A DNA stretch of 64,000 nt, from positions 1-64,000 of the forward strand of contig CAZKFT010000004.1 of the NCBI GenBank assembly GCA_964552205.1, written 5' to 3'. The translations under genes were made by a program, and so were the position numbers. The DNA comes from JAIVGZ01 sp964552205. Its GTDB lineage: Bacteria; Pseudomonadota; Gammaproteobacteria; Natronospirales; JAIVGZ01. The notes beneath the pieces are model-generated. The model did no database searches. It worked only from the letters and a program-made list of their open reading frames with translations, and had not been told where the DNA came from. How positions within the stretch are numbered: position 1 is the stretch's first letter; every line of letters begins with the position of its first letter. Below, one piece after another: positions 41,212-50,600 of the stretch.

Positions 41212-42498
41212 TCAACGGCGTACCGGGAACGCGCTCATGCCCGGCCATGACACATCCGCGCCCAGTTCGGCTTCGATGCGAAGGAGTCGGTTGTACTTGG
41301 CGATACGATCGGAACGTGACAGCGAGCCGGTCTTGATCTGGCTGGCCGTTGTCGCCACCGCGATGTCCGCTATCGTCGCATCCTCCGTCTCGCCAGACCG
41401 ATGTGACACCACTGAGCTGTAACCCGCCTTCGTGGCCATCTCGATGGCCTGCAGTGTCTCGGTGATGGTGCCAATCTGGTTGGGCTTGATCAGGATGGAA
41501 TTGGCTATCCCCTGCTCGATGCCGCGGGCCAGTATCTCGGTGTTTGTCACAAACAGGTCATCGCCGACCAACTGCACGCGCTTACCCAATCCCTCACTGA
41601 GCAACTTCCATCCCGCCCAGTCATCCTCAGCCATGCCATCCTCGATGCTGATGATGGGAAAGCGGTCCACCAAGCCGGCCAAGTACTCGACAAACCCTGC
41701 TGCATCGAAGTGGCGACCTTCTGAATCCAGATGGTAGGCGCCATCCCGGAAAAACTCGGAGCTCGCAACATCCAACCCCAACCAGACATCCTTGCCGAGT
41801 GCGAAACCTGCGCGCTCGACCGCTTCCGAGATGGTCTCCAGCGCCGCTTCGTTTGATGGCAGATCCGGGGCAAACCCGCCCTCGTCCCCTACCGCAGTAT
41901 TCAAACCACGCTCACGTAATACCTTCTTGAGGGTGTGGAATATCTCAGCACCTATCCGTACGGCGTCAGCCAGCGAGGAAGCGCCTACCGGCAGGACCAT
42001 GAACTCCTGGATGTCCACCGAGTTGTCGGCGTGTGCGCCACCATTGATGATGTTCATCATCGGTACCGGCATGGCAAGGCCCGAGCGGCCACCTGCGAGA
42101 TGCTGGTACAAGGGAACGCCTGCAGAATCCGCAGCCGCGTGGGCATTGGCCAAAGACACCGCCAGCAAAGCGTTGGCCCCAAGGCGCGCCTTGTTGGAAG
42201 TCCCGTCCGCTTCAATCATCGCCTGGTCAACGGCAGACTGGTCAGCAGCGTCACGCCCCATGAGCAGGGTGCGCAGTTCGCCGTTCACATTCCCGACGGC
42301 GTTGCGTACGCCCTTGCCGAAATAGCGCGCGTCATCTCCGTCACGCAACTCCACTGCCTCTCGGGTTCCGGTCGACGCGCCAGAGGGCACTGCTGCGCGG
42401 CCATAGCCACCGTCGTCCAGGAACACCTCCGCTTCAACGGTCGGGTTGCCACGACTGTCGATGATTTCAAGCGCCTTGATGTCCTTGATTTTCGCCAT
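41212..42498 (-). CDS. eno: Enolase
   Basis: A 428-residue glycolytic enzyme converting 2-phosphoglycerate to phosphoenolpyruvate. SGASTG near residue 40, the magnesium site around SIEDGMAEDDW, and the signature SHRSGETEDATIADIAV are all present. ATG 42498 has GGAG seven bases upstream. Only 30 bases separate the start from repeat array B, so its promoter either lies within the array or transcription comes from pyrG-kdsA through it. In E. coli eno follows pyrG directly. Confidence 0.98.
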   Translation of the reverse strand: MAKIKDIKALEIIDSRGNPTVEAEVFLDDGGYGRAAVPSGASTGTREAVELRDGDDARYFGKGVRNAVGNVNGELRTLLMGRDAADQSAVDQAMIEADGTSNKARLGANALLAVSLANAHAAADSAGVPLYQHLAGGRSGLAMPVPMMNIINGGAHADNSVDIQEFMVLPVGASSLADAVRIGAEIFHTLKKVLRERGLNTAVGDEGGFAPDLPSNEAALETISEAVERAGFALGKDVWLGLDVASSEFFRDGAYHLDSEGRHFDAAGFVEYLAGLVDRFPIISIEDGMAEDDWAGWKLLSEGLGKRVQLVGDDLFVTNTEILARGIEQGIANSILIKPNQIGTITETLQAIEMATKAGYSSVVSHRSGETEDATIADIAVATTASQIKTGSLSRSDRIAKYNRLLRIEAELGADVSWPGMSAFPVRR

Positions 42499-42528
42499 TT
42501 CTGCTCCATCCTGTTTTGAAAAGACTTG

Positions 42529-42880
42529 CTCTCGCGGAGACGCGGAGACGCAGAGTTAAAAGATTAAAACATTTAAAAACTTTTTATCTCGCGAAGCCGC
42601 AAAGACGCAAAGAACAACTACACAAAATAAAAGAGTTTTCTCTCGCAGAGACCGCAGAGAACGCAGAGTTAAAGAAATAGAAAATTATAAAAATAAAATT
42701 ATTTTAATCTTTTCTCTGCGAACTCTGCGAACTCTGCGAGAACCATTCTTTTCTGTCTTTCCCCGCGTCTCCGCGGCTCTGCGAGAACCACTCTTTTCTC
42801 TTTCTTTTTCCTTTCCTTTGCGTCTTTGCGCCTTTGCGAGAACCATTCTTTTCAATCTTTCCCCGCGTCTCCGCGAGAAC
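42529..42880. repeat. CTCTGCG-type repeat array B
   Basis: At least seven units of about 25-35 bp with cores CTCTGCG, CTCCGCG or CTTTGCG. Three units (about 42529, 42587 and 42640) point left, four (about 42712, 42761, 42812 and 42859) point right and end GCGAGAACC plus a pyrimidine run. An AT-rich core (about 42671-42711) lies at the turning point and holds TATAAT on the minus strand (42684-42689). The array fills the 387-bp eno-kdsA gap; no gene is seen in it. Confidence 0.88.
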
Positions 42881-42885
42881 CTTCT

Positions 42886-43722
42886 TTACATCAGATCGGT
42901 TTCAGCAAACACCTGCGCCTTCGCCGCGGTGTCCAGCGCCATCAGGGTCTCCAACAAGGCTTTCATCCGACCCAAGGGCCATGCATTCGGTCCATCGGAT
43001 AATGCTTTGTCCGGGTCCGGGTGCGTCTCCATGAACAGCCCGGATACGCCCACCGCGACTGCTGCACGCGCGAGCACCGGCACGAACTCACGCTGCCCGC
43101 CTGATTTCGAGCCCTGCCCGCCCGGCAGTTGCACCGAATGCGTTGCATCGAACACCACCGGGCAGCCCGTGGCGCGCATGATGGCGAGCGAACGCATGTC
43201 GGATACCAGATTGTTGTATCCAAAGGACACGCCGCGCTCACACACCATGATCTGGTCGTTGCCGGTCGCGCGTGCTTTCTCGACCACATTCACCATGTCA
43301 CCCGGGGCGAGGAACTGACCCTTCTTGATGTTCACGGGTTTGCCCTGGCGTGCGACGTTCTGGATGAAATTGGTCTGGCGACATAGGAAGGCCGGCGTCT
43401 GCAGCACATCCACCACTGCGGCAACCTCCGCCATGGGCGTGTCCTCGTGCACATCTGTCAGCACCGGCACACCCAGCTGGTCCCGAACTTTTTCAAGGAT
43501 GGCGAGGCCTACATCAATGCCGGGACCACGATAACTTTCCGCCGATGACCGGTTGGCCTTGTCGTAGGAGGACTTGTAGATGAACGGGATCCCGAGTGCG
43601 CTCGTTATCTCCTTGAGCTGCCCGGCGGTATCAAACGCCATCTGCTCGCTCTCGATGACACACGGACCGGCGATCAGAAAAAACGGATGCTCAACGCCGA
43701 CATCGAATCCGCAAAGCTTCAT
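42886..43722 (-). CDS. kdsA: KDO-8-phosphate synthase
   Basis: A 278-residue DAHP-synthase-fold enzyme joining phosphoenolpyruvate and arabinose 5-phosphate for lipopolysaccharide KDO. FLIAGPCVIES near the start, YKSSYDKANRSS and DATHSVQLPGG are conserved. ATG 43722 follows GGAGG and overlaps the pyrG stop by four bases. The stop lies five bases from repeat array B. Placement beside eno is fitting, since enolase makes its phosphoenolpyruvate, but this may be coincidence. Confidence 0.97.
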   Translation of the reverse strand: MKLCGFDVGVEHPFFLIAGPCVIESEQMAFDTAGQLKEITSALGIPFIYKSSYDKANRSSAESYRGPGIDVGLAILEKVRDQLGVPVLTDVHEDTPMAEVAAVVDVLQTPAFLCRQTNFIQNVARQGKPVNIKKGQFLAPGDMVNVVEKARATGNDQIMVCERGVSFGYNNLVSDMRSLAIMRATGCPVVFDATHSVQLPGGQGSKSGGQREFVPVLARAAVAVGVSGLFMETHPDPDKALSDGPNAWPLGRMKALLETLMALDTAAKAQVFAETDLM

Positions 43723-45350
43723 GATGCCTCCTTCGAATGCGCCAGAGCCGCATTGATGAAACCCGTGAACAACGGGTGGCCACCGCGAGGCGACGATGTG
43801 AACTCCGGATGAAACTGGCACCCAAGGAACCAGGGATGCCCTGGAAGCTCAATCATCTCCATCAAATCGCCATCCTCGGAGGTGCCGGAGAAACTGAGTC
43901 CCGCGGCTGCGAGCTTATCCAGATAATTGTTGTTGAACTCGTAGCGATGCCGGTGCCGTTCGCTGATGGCGTCTCCGCCGTAGGTTCGCGCTGCCAATGA
44001 GCCCTCTTTGAGCAAGCAACGCTGCGCACCCAGGCGCATGGTGCCGCCCTTGTCGGAGTCCTCGTTGCGACGCTCCACCTGGCCGGTGGCGTCACGCCAT
44101 TCTGTGATCAATGCAATCACCGGATGTGGCGTCTTGAAATCGAACTCAGTCGAGTGGGCACCTTCCAGTCCGGCCACGTTGCGTGCGTATTCGATGACAG
44201 CAACCTGCATCCCGAGACAAATACCGAGGTACGGCACTTTCTGCTCGCGCGCATAGCGGGCCGCCGCGATCTTACCCTCGATGCCGCGCTCCCCGAAGCC
44301 TCCGGGCACCAGAATGGCATCCATACCGGACAGGGTTTGCGGGCCGTCGCGCTCCACCTGTTCCGAATCGAAATAATGAATGCGGACTTTGGTGCGCGTC
44401 TGTATGCCAGCGTGCAACAAGGCCTCGTTCAGGGATTTGTAGGCATCGGCCAGGTCCACATACTTGCCGACCATGGCGATGTCGACCTGCCCTTGTGGAT
44501 TGGCCTTTGCATCCACCACGCGCTGCCAGTCTGAGAGGTCAGCTGGTGGCAACTCCAGACGGAATTTCTCGGCCACGATGTCGTCGAGATGCTGCGCATG
44601 CAGCAGGAGAGGAATGCGGTGAATATCGTCGGCGTCCACGGCGGAGAACACCGCTTTTTCCTCGACATTGGTGAACAAGGCAATCTTGCGTCGTTCCTCG
44701 GCTGGCAATGCCTGCTCGGAACGGCACAACAGGATGTCTGGCTGGATGCCGATGGAGCGGAGCTCCTTCACTGAGTGCTGGGTCGGCTTGGTCTTGATCT
44801 CGCCCGCAGCCGCGATGTACGGCACCAGCGTCAGGTGCATGAAGATGGCGTTCTCACGCCCCAGCTCCACGCCCAACTGGCGAATGGCCTCAAGGAATGG
44901 CAAGGACTCGATGTCACCCACGGTGCCACCAATCTCGACCATGCAGATGTCAGCGCCTACCGCCCCTTCACGGACACAACGCTTGATCTCGTCTGTCACA
45001 TGAGGGATGACCTGCACGGTACCACCGAGGTAATCGCCTCGGCGTTCCCGCCGAATGACATTCTCGTAGATGCGCCCGCTGGTGAAGTTGTTGGTGCGCC
45101 CCATGCGCGCATGGATGAAGCGTTCGTAATGGCCTAGATCCAGGTCGGTTTCGGTACCGTCGTCGGTCACGAACACTTCACCGTGCTGGAAGGGGCTCAT
45201 GGTGCCCGGATCCACATTCAGGTAGGGATCCAGCTTGACCATGGTGACCTTGAGGCCACGCGCTTCGAGGATGGCGCCCAATGAGGCGGCGGCGATGCCC
45301 TTGCCCAAACTGGACACGACACCACCGGTTACAAATATGAACTTGGTCAT
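43719..45350 (-). CDS. pyrG: CTP synthase
   Basis: A 543-residue enzyme converting UTP to CTP. The synthetase domain begins TKFIFVTGGVVSSLGKG. The C-terminal class I glutaminase has the nucleophile Cys in YLGICLGMQ and the His/Glu pair in FHPEFTSSP. ATG 45350 is the family start; the open frame upstream is not homologous. It follows tilS with a 50-bp gap. Confidence 0.98.
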   Translation of the reverse strand: MTKFIFVTGGVVSSLGKGIAAASLGAILEARGLKVTMVKLDPYLNVDPGTMSPFQHGEVFVTDDGTETDLDLGHYERFIHARMGRTNNFTSGRIYENVIRRERRGDYLGGTVQVIPHVTDEIKRCVREGAVGADICMVEIGGTVGDIESLPFLEAIRQLGVELGRENAIFMHLTLVPYIAAAGEIKTKPTQHSVKELRSIGIQPDILLCRSEQALPAEERRKIALFTNVEEKAVFSAVDADDIHRIPLLLHAQHLDDIVAEKFRLELPPADLSDWQRVVDAKANPQGQVDIAMVGKYVDLADAYKSLNEALLHAGIQTRTKVRIHYFDSEQVERDGPQTLSGMDAILVPGGFGERGIEGKIAAARYAREQKVPYLGICLGMQVAVIEYARNVAGLEGAHSTEFDFKTPHPVIALITEWRDATGQVERRNEDSDKGGTMRLGAQRCLLKEGSLAARTYGGDAISERHRHRYEFNNNYLDKLAAAGLSFSGTSEDGDLMEMIELPGHPWFLGCQFHPEFTSSPRGGHPLFTGFINAALAHSKEAS

Positions 45351-45400
45351 TGCGGGTCCCGGCTCGTTCGCCACGGAAGGCCCCGCGGCAAGTCGGGAGA

Positions 45401-46717
45401 CTATGATACCGGAAACCACACCAGCGCGTTTGCCGAATGGCCTTCCGGTGCCACCCAATCTGCGTCCAAATACAGGTTTCCAACCGCGATCAGTGTGTCC
45501 TCGCAACACAGCAACGGAATGCGGTCACGCTCCCAAGGGGGAACTCCGGCCTCCGCCAGAAGGTGCTTGACCACTCGGTGCGGCCCATTGGGGTGGAGAC
45601 GTAGGCGCTCCCCTCCAGCGCGGAACCGGACCTCGAGCGCTTTGCCGCTGATTCGCGCGACATCTAGGCCTCGGTCCGCCGGCTCAAGTGCAATCGTGCC
45701 CAACTCCGCCGGCAGTGCCAGGGGTTTGGATCCGTCCCAATGGGCGGACCAATCAGGCGGAACCGGCTCTGGCTCGGGACCGGCGTACAGACGTCCCTGC
45801 CAACGCCTTAGAACAGCGCCAGGCCACCGCAGCGCCGGCATTCGGTCGTCACCGGCAGCGCGTAGCTGCCGCTCCGCTTCCATGAGGCGCTCATATGGCG
45901 GGTGCGGCAAGCCCTTGGATGCCAGCCATGCCCTCAGCAAGTTTCTGGCCCGCACCGATCCCAGGGCCGCTACGCCCTCGGCATCCAGCCACGGTCCATC
46001 CGACAGGGCCTCCAGGTCCAGTAGGCCAAGTACCGTCAGCAACTCATCCGCCTCCGCCGCCAGGCTCGCGCTACGCGCCAATGATTGCTCTGCGGCAGGC
46101 CAGCGTGCCTTGAGGGCAGGCATGACCTCATGGCGCAGGTGATTCCTGGCAATACCGCGGTCCTGATTACTGGGATCGTCTATCCAGACCAGTTTCTGGG
46201 TATCAGCCCAGTCCTCAAGGGCCGCCCGCGTGAACGCCAGCAGCGGTCGCAGCAGTTGCCCACGTCCGAAGGGCGCGCGGACCGGCATACCCGCGAGCCC
46301 AGCCGGGCCACTTCCGCGTAGCAGGGCGAGCAACACGGTCTCCGCTTGGTCATCGGCATGCTGAGCCGTCAGCAACACCTCATTCTCACCCAGGGCCTCG
46401 GCCAGGGCCGCGTATCGCGCCTCGCGGGCGGCCGCTTCCATGCCCTGCCCTGCATTGTTGACGCTGACGCGCAATACGGTGCACTCCACGCCAAGCCTGG
46501 ATGCAACCTGGATGCAGTGGCCGGACCATGCTGCGGAGTCGGGGTGCAGACCGTGGTCTACATGGATGGCACGCAGGGTGATGTCTTGCTCGGTGCTCAG
46601 AGCAGCCAAAGCATGCAGCAGGACAGTGGAATCGAGACCGCCGCTGAACGCGACACAACAGGCAGTGGATGCGTGTTCTGCCAGCAGGGACGCGACGGCG
46701 TCGGGTGAGAATTTCAC
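45401..46717 (-). CDS. tilS: tRNA(Ile)-lysidine synthase
   Basis: A 438-residue enzyme that modifies the CAU anticodon of tRNA-Ile2 so that it reads AUA. The N-terminal PP-loop is FSGGLDSTVLLH (about 24-35) and AQHADDQAETVLL follows; substrate-binding C-terminal domains complete it. The start is GTG 46717, nine bases after accA. tilS next to accA is common in gammaproteobacteria. Confidence 0.95.
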   Translation of the reverse strand: MKFSPDAVASLLAEHASTACCVAFSGGLDSTVLLHALAALSTEQDITLRAIHVDHGLHPDSAAWSGHCIQVASRLGVECTVLRVSVNNAGQGMEAAAREARYAALAEALGENEVLLTAQHADDQAETVLLALLRGSGPAGLAGMPVRAPFGRGQLLRPLLAFTRAALEDWADTQKLVWIDDPSNQDRGIARNHLRHEVMPALKARWPAAEQSLARSASLAAEADELLTVLGLLDLEALSDGPWLDAEGVAALGSVRARNLLRAWLASKGLPHPPYERLMEAERQLRAAGDDRMPALRWPGAVLRRWQGRLYAGPEPEPVPPDWSAHWDGSKPLALPAELGTIALEPADRGLDVARISGKALEVRFRAGGERLRLHPNGPHRVVKHLLAEAGVPPWERDRIPLLCCEDTLIAVGNLYLDADWVAPEGHSANALVWFPVS

Positions 46718-46726
46718 ACCCGCACG

Positions 46727-47683
46727 CTATTCCTTGAACTCGCCGAACCCCATCAACTTCTGATAGCGCGCAGCCAGGAGCTGATCCAATGGTTGGCGGT
46801 CGACATGCTTGAGGTGCTCCAACAATGCCTGCTTGAGACTGGACGCCATGGCATCAACATCGCGGTGGGCGCCACCCAGTGGCTCATCAATGACGATGTC
46901 GATGAGGCCGAGCTGCTTCAGACGCGCCGAGGTGATACCCATCGCTTCTGCGGCCTCCGACGCTTTCTCGGCACTCTTCCACAAAATGGATGCACACCCC
47001 TCCGGGGAAATGACGGAGTAAATGGCATATTGGAGCATCGCCACGCGGTCTCCCACTCCGATGGCCAGCGCGCCACCCGAACCGCCCTCACCAATCACGG
47101 TGCAGATGATGGGCGTGCGCAGGTTCGACATCTCGAAGAGGTTGCGCGCAATGGCCTCGCTCTGGCCTCGCTCTTCCGCACCAATTCCGGGGTACGCACC
47201 TGGGGTATCAATGAGGGTCACGATGGGAATGGAAAAACGCTCGGCCAGTTTCATGATCCGCAGCGCCTTTCGATAGCCCTCGGGCTTGGGCATGCCGAAG
47301 TTACGCTTCAGCTTCTCGCGGGTGTCCCGACCTTTCTGGTGTGCGATCACCGCCACTGGCCTGCCGTCCAGACGCGCAAGCCCGCAGACGATCGCCGGGT
47401 CATCCCGGTACATGCGGTCGCCATGCAGCTCGTGGAACTCGGTGAAGATGCGCTGGATATAATCAAGTGCGTACGGGCGCTGAGGGTGACGCGCAAGTTG
47501 TGCAACCTGCCAGGAATTCAGGCCGGAGAAGATCTGCTTGGTGAGTGCCTTGCTCTTGTCTTGCAGGCGGACAATCTCCTCCGAGAGATTGACCTCGGAG
47601 TCATCACCGACAAAACGCAGCTCTTCAATCTTCGCCTCCAGCTCGGCGATGGGCTGCTCGAAATCCAGGAAATTCATGTTCAT
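46727..47683 (-). CDS. accA: Acetyl-CoA carboxylase carboxyltransferase subunit alpha
   Basis: A 318-residue carboxyltransferase subunit supplying malonyl-CoA for fatty acid synthesis. The N-terminal helices (FLDFEQPIAELEAKIEEL) and the oxyanion-forming GEGGSGGALAIGVGD are typical. ATG 47683 and ATG 47677 are both possible; neither has a strong Shine-Dalgarno. It starts 12 bases after dnaE. accD is not in the window. Confidence 0.97.
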   Translation of the reverse strand: MNMNFLDFEQPIAELEAKIEELRFVGDDSEVNLSEEIVRLQDKSKALTKQIFSGLNSWQVAQLARHPQRPYALDYIQRIFTEFHELHGDRMYRDDPAIVCGLARLDGRPVAVIAHQKGRDTREKLKRNFGMPKPEGYRKALRIMKLAERFSIPIVTLIDTPGAYPGIGAEERGQSEAIARNLFEMSNLRTPIICTVIGEGGSGGALAIGVGDRVAMLQYAIYSVISPEGCASILWKSAEKASEAAEAMGITSARLKQLGLIDIVIDEPLGGAHRDVDAMASSLKQALLEHLKHVDRQPLDQLLAARYQKLMGFGEFKE

Positions 47684-47695
47684 TCGGCGAGTTTA

Positions 47696-50600
47696 CTACA
47701 GGAAAAGGTGCTGGCACTCGACCGAGCCCTGGTCATAGGCAAGCTTCACGGTCGCGCCGAGGTCAACCAGCCGCTCCAGCAGCGCGTCCTCCGGTCTGAC
47801 CCGCCAGTCGGGTGGCAGATCCACCGGGACTTCCGCCGACCATCCTCGGTAATGGATTCGCACCGGGGTCTTCCCGCCACGGAATGGCTGCAGGACCTCC
47901 CGCAACGCCGCGATGAATGCGCGGTCGGCGCTCGCCCCGTTCCACTCCAGTTCGATACGGGCGCCCCAGGCTTCACGCGCCTGCGTGATGTCGAACAAGG
48001 ATTTCTGGTTGACGCGATACCCGCCGCTGAAGTCATCGAAGGAAATCTTCCCTTCCACCACCAACAACGCGTCCTTGACGATGAGGTTGCGGTACTGCTG
48101 CGCGGCGTCCTCGAACAACGGAAGCTCCACGCGCCCGCTGCGGTCATCGAGCGTGATGGCCAAACGTGATCCCCGCTTCTTCACTTCGACCACCAGTCCT
48201 GCGAGAGTCACCTGTTTCTGGTTGCCCGTATTCTTCCAGCGCTCCTTCTCACCGCTACCTTCTCCTACCTGCTCGGACAAGGCGGCAATCTTTCCGCTGA
48301 TGATGAACGCGAGTTCGCGTTCGTAGCGCTGAATCGGATGACCGGTGAGGTACAACCCCAGCGTCTCTTTCTCCCCACGTAAGCGCTCCTGCTCCGTCCA
48401 CTCGACAGCCGCTCCTTTGGATACAACCAAGGGTGCCTCATCACTGGAAGCGCCGCCCACTGGTAACCCAAACAGGTCTTCCTGACCGGTGGACTGCTGC
48501 AGCCCATGTTGTTCAGCAAGCTTCAGGGCCTGCGGCAACGCTCCCATGAGCGCGGCTCGGCCTGTACCCAATGAATCCAGCGCTCCTGCCTTGATCATCG
48601 CTTCGATGACCCGGCGGTTAACCTTCCCTGTACTGACGCGTCGGCAGAAATCCGGGAGATCGATGTAAGGGCCTCCAATCGCCCGCTCCTCGGTCACCGT
48701 CTCCACGGCCGACTGACCAACTCCGCGGATGGCGCCCAGCCCGTACCTGATTTCCGTGTTACTGGAAACCGTGAAATGAAACGCCGAGGAGTTGATATCC
48801 GGTGGGCGCACTTCCAGGCCAATCTGGGTGCACTCGTCGATCAGCATGACCACCTTGTCGGTATTGTCCATGTCGGTGGAAAGCACCGCTGCCATGAACG
48901 CGGCCGGATGATGCGCTTTCAGCCACGCGGTCTGGTAACTGAGCATCGCATAGGCCGCAGAGTGCGAGCGGTTGAAACCGTAACCCGCGAACTTCTCGAC
49001 CAGGTCAAAAATATGGGTGGCAACGTGCTCTTCGACGCCGCGCGAGACTGCACCCTCGACAAAGCCCTGCCGCTGCTTCGCCATTTCCTCGGGCTTTTTC
49101 TTGCCCATCGCGCGCCGCAACAGGTCCGCAGCGCCGAGCGTATAGCCCGACAGTACCCGTGCAATCTGCATGACCTGCTCCTGATACAGGATCACGCCGT
49201 AGGTTGGTTTGAGAATGGGCTCCAGCATGGGATGCGGGTAATCAACAGTCGCACGGCCGTGCTTGCGATTGATGAAATCGTCCACCATGCCCGACTGCAG
49301 CGGTCCAGGGCGAAACAGGGCAACCAAGGCGACGATTTCCTCGAAGCGATCCGGCTGCAAGCGCTTGATGAGGTCCTTCATACCGCGTGATTCCAGCTGG
49401 AATACCGCAGTGGTTGCACACCGCTTCAGCAGCGCGAATGTCTGTGCGTCATCCAAAGAAAGGCGTGTGATATCGAGTTCGGGTGTGTCGGAATCGCGGC
49501 GCTGGTTGATATTGCGCACCGCGCGGTCGATGACGGTCAGCGTGCGCAAGCCCAGAAAGTCAAATTTGACGAGACCAATCGCCTCGACATCATCCTTGTC
49601 AAACTGCGCCACACGTTGCGTGGATTGCTCTTCGCAGTAGAGCGGGAGGAAGTCCGTGAGCGCGGATGGTGCGATGACAACACCGCCTGCGTGCTTACCG
49701 GCGTTTCGCGCCAGCCCCTCCAGCTTCCTGGCCAGATCGATGAGCGTTCTGACTTCCTCTTCGCGCTCATACTCCGCTTTCAGCTCGTTGTCCTCGAGCG
49801 CCTTGTCCAGCGTCATCTCCAGTTCATGCGGCACGAGCTTGGCGATGCGGTCAACGAAGCCGTAAGGGTGTCCCAGAACGCGGCCAACATCGCGAACCAC
49901 TGCTCGCGCCGCCATGGTGCCGTAGGTGATGATCTGGCTCACCTGGTCGCGGCCATAAGTATCCGAGACATATTCAATGACACGATCCCTGCCCTCCATG
50001 CAGAAGTCGATGTCGAAGTCAGGCATGGATACGCGTTCCGGGTTCAGGAAGCGCTCGAACAGCAACTCGTATCGGATTGGGTCCAGATCCGTGATTCCGA
50101 GCGCCCAGGCAACCAGTGAACCGGCACCCGAGCCACGACCGGGTCCTACCGGAACACCGTTCTCTCTGGCCCAACGAATGAAGTCGGCAACGATGAGAAA
50201 GTAACCCGCGAATCCCATGCTCTCGATGACGCTGAGCTCCAGTTCCAGACGCGCGTCGTACTCTTCTCGCGCCCCGACCGGCTCGTTGATTTTCAGACGA
50301 TTCTCAAGTCCGGCGACTGAGGTTTCTTCCAGGAACGCCTCGGTGGTTTTGCCGTCGGGAACCGGGAACTTCGGCAAACATGTACGCCCGAGCTCCAACT
50401 GGAACGTGCAGCGACGTGCAATCTCCAGCGAGTTCTCCAGCGCCTCGGGCAAGTCGGCGAAGACCGCAGCCATCTCCTCTCCGGACTTCAGATACTGTTC
50501 TGCTGAATAGCGTTTGGACCGTCTGGGGTCGGCCAGGGTGCGGCTTTCATGGATGCAGACACGTGCCTCATGGGCCTCGAAGTCAGACGCACGGAGAAAG

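Noticed and set aside
42529..42880. CRISPR array
   Set aside because: Units are imperfect, change orientation mid-array and have irregular AT-rich spacers; there are no cas genes.
45351..45509. N-terminal extension of pyrG
   Set aside because: The upstream codons overlap tilS and are not part of CTP synthase, which starts at the TKFIFVTGG block.
46793..48169. 458-codon open frame opposite accA and dnaE
   Set aside because: It is antisense to two certain genes, rich in His/Arg/Gln, without domains or a ribosome site. Long antisense frames are expected in GC-rich genes.
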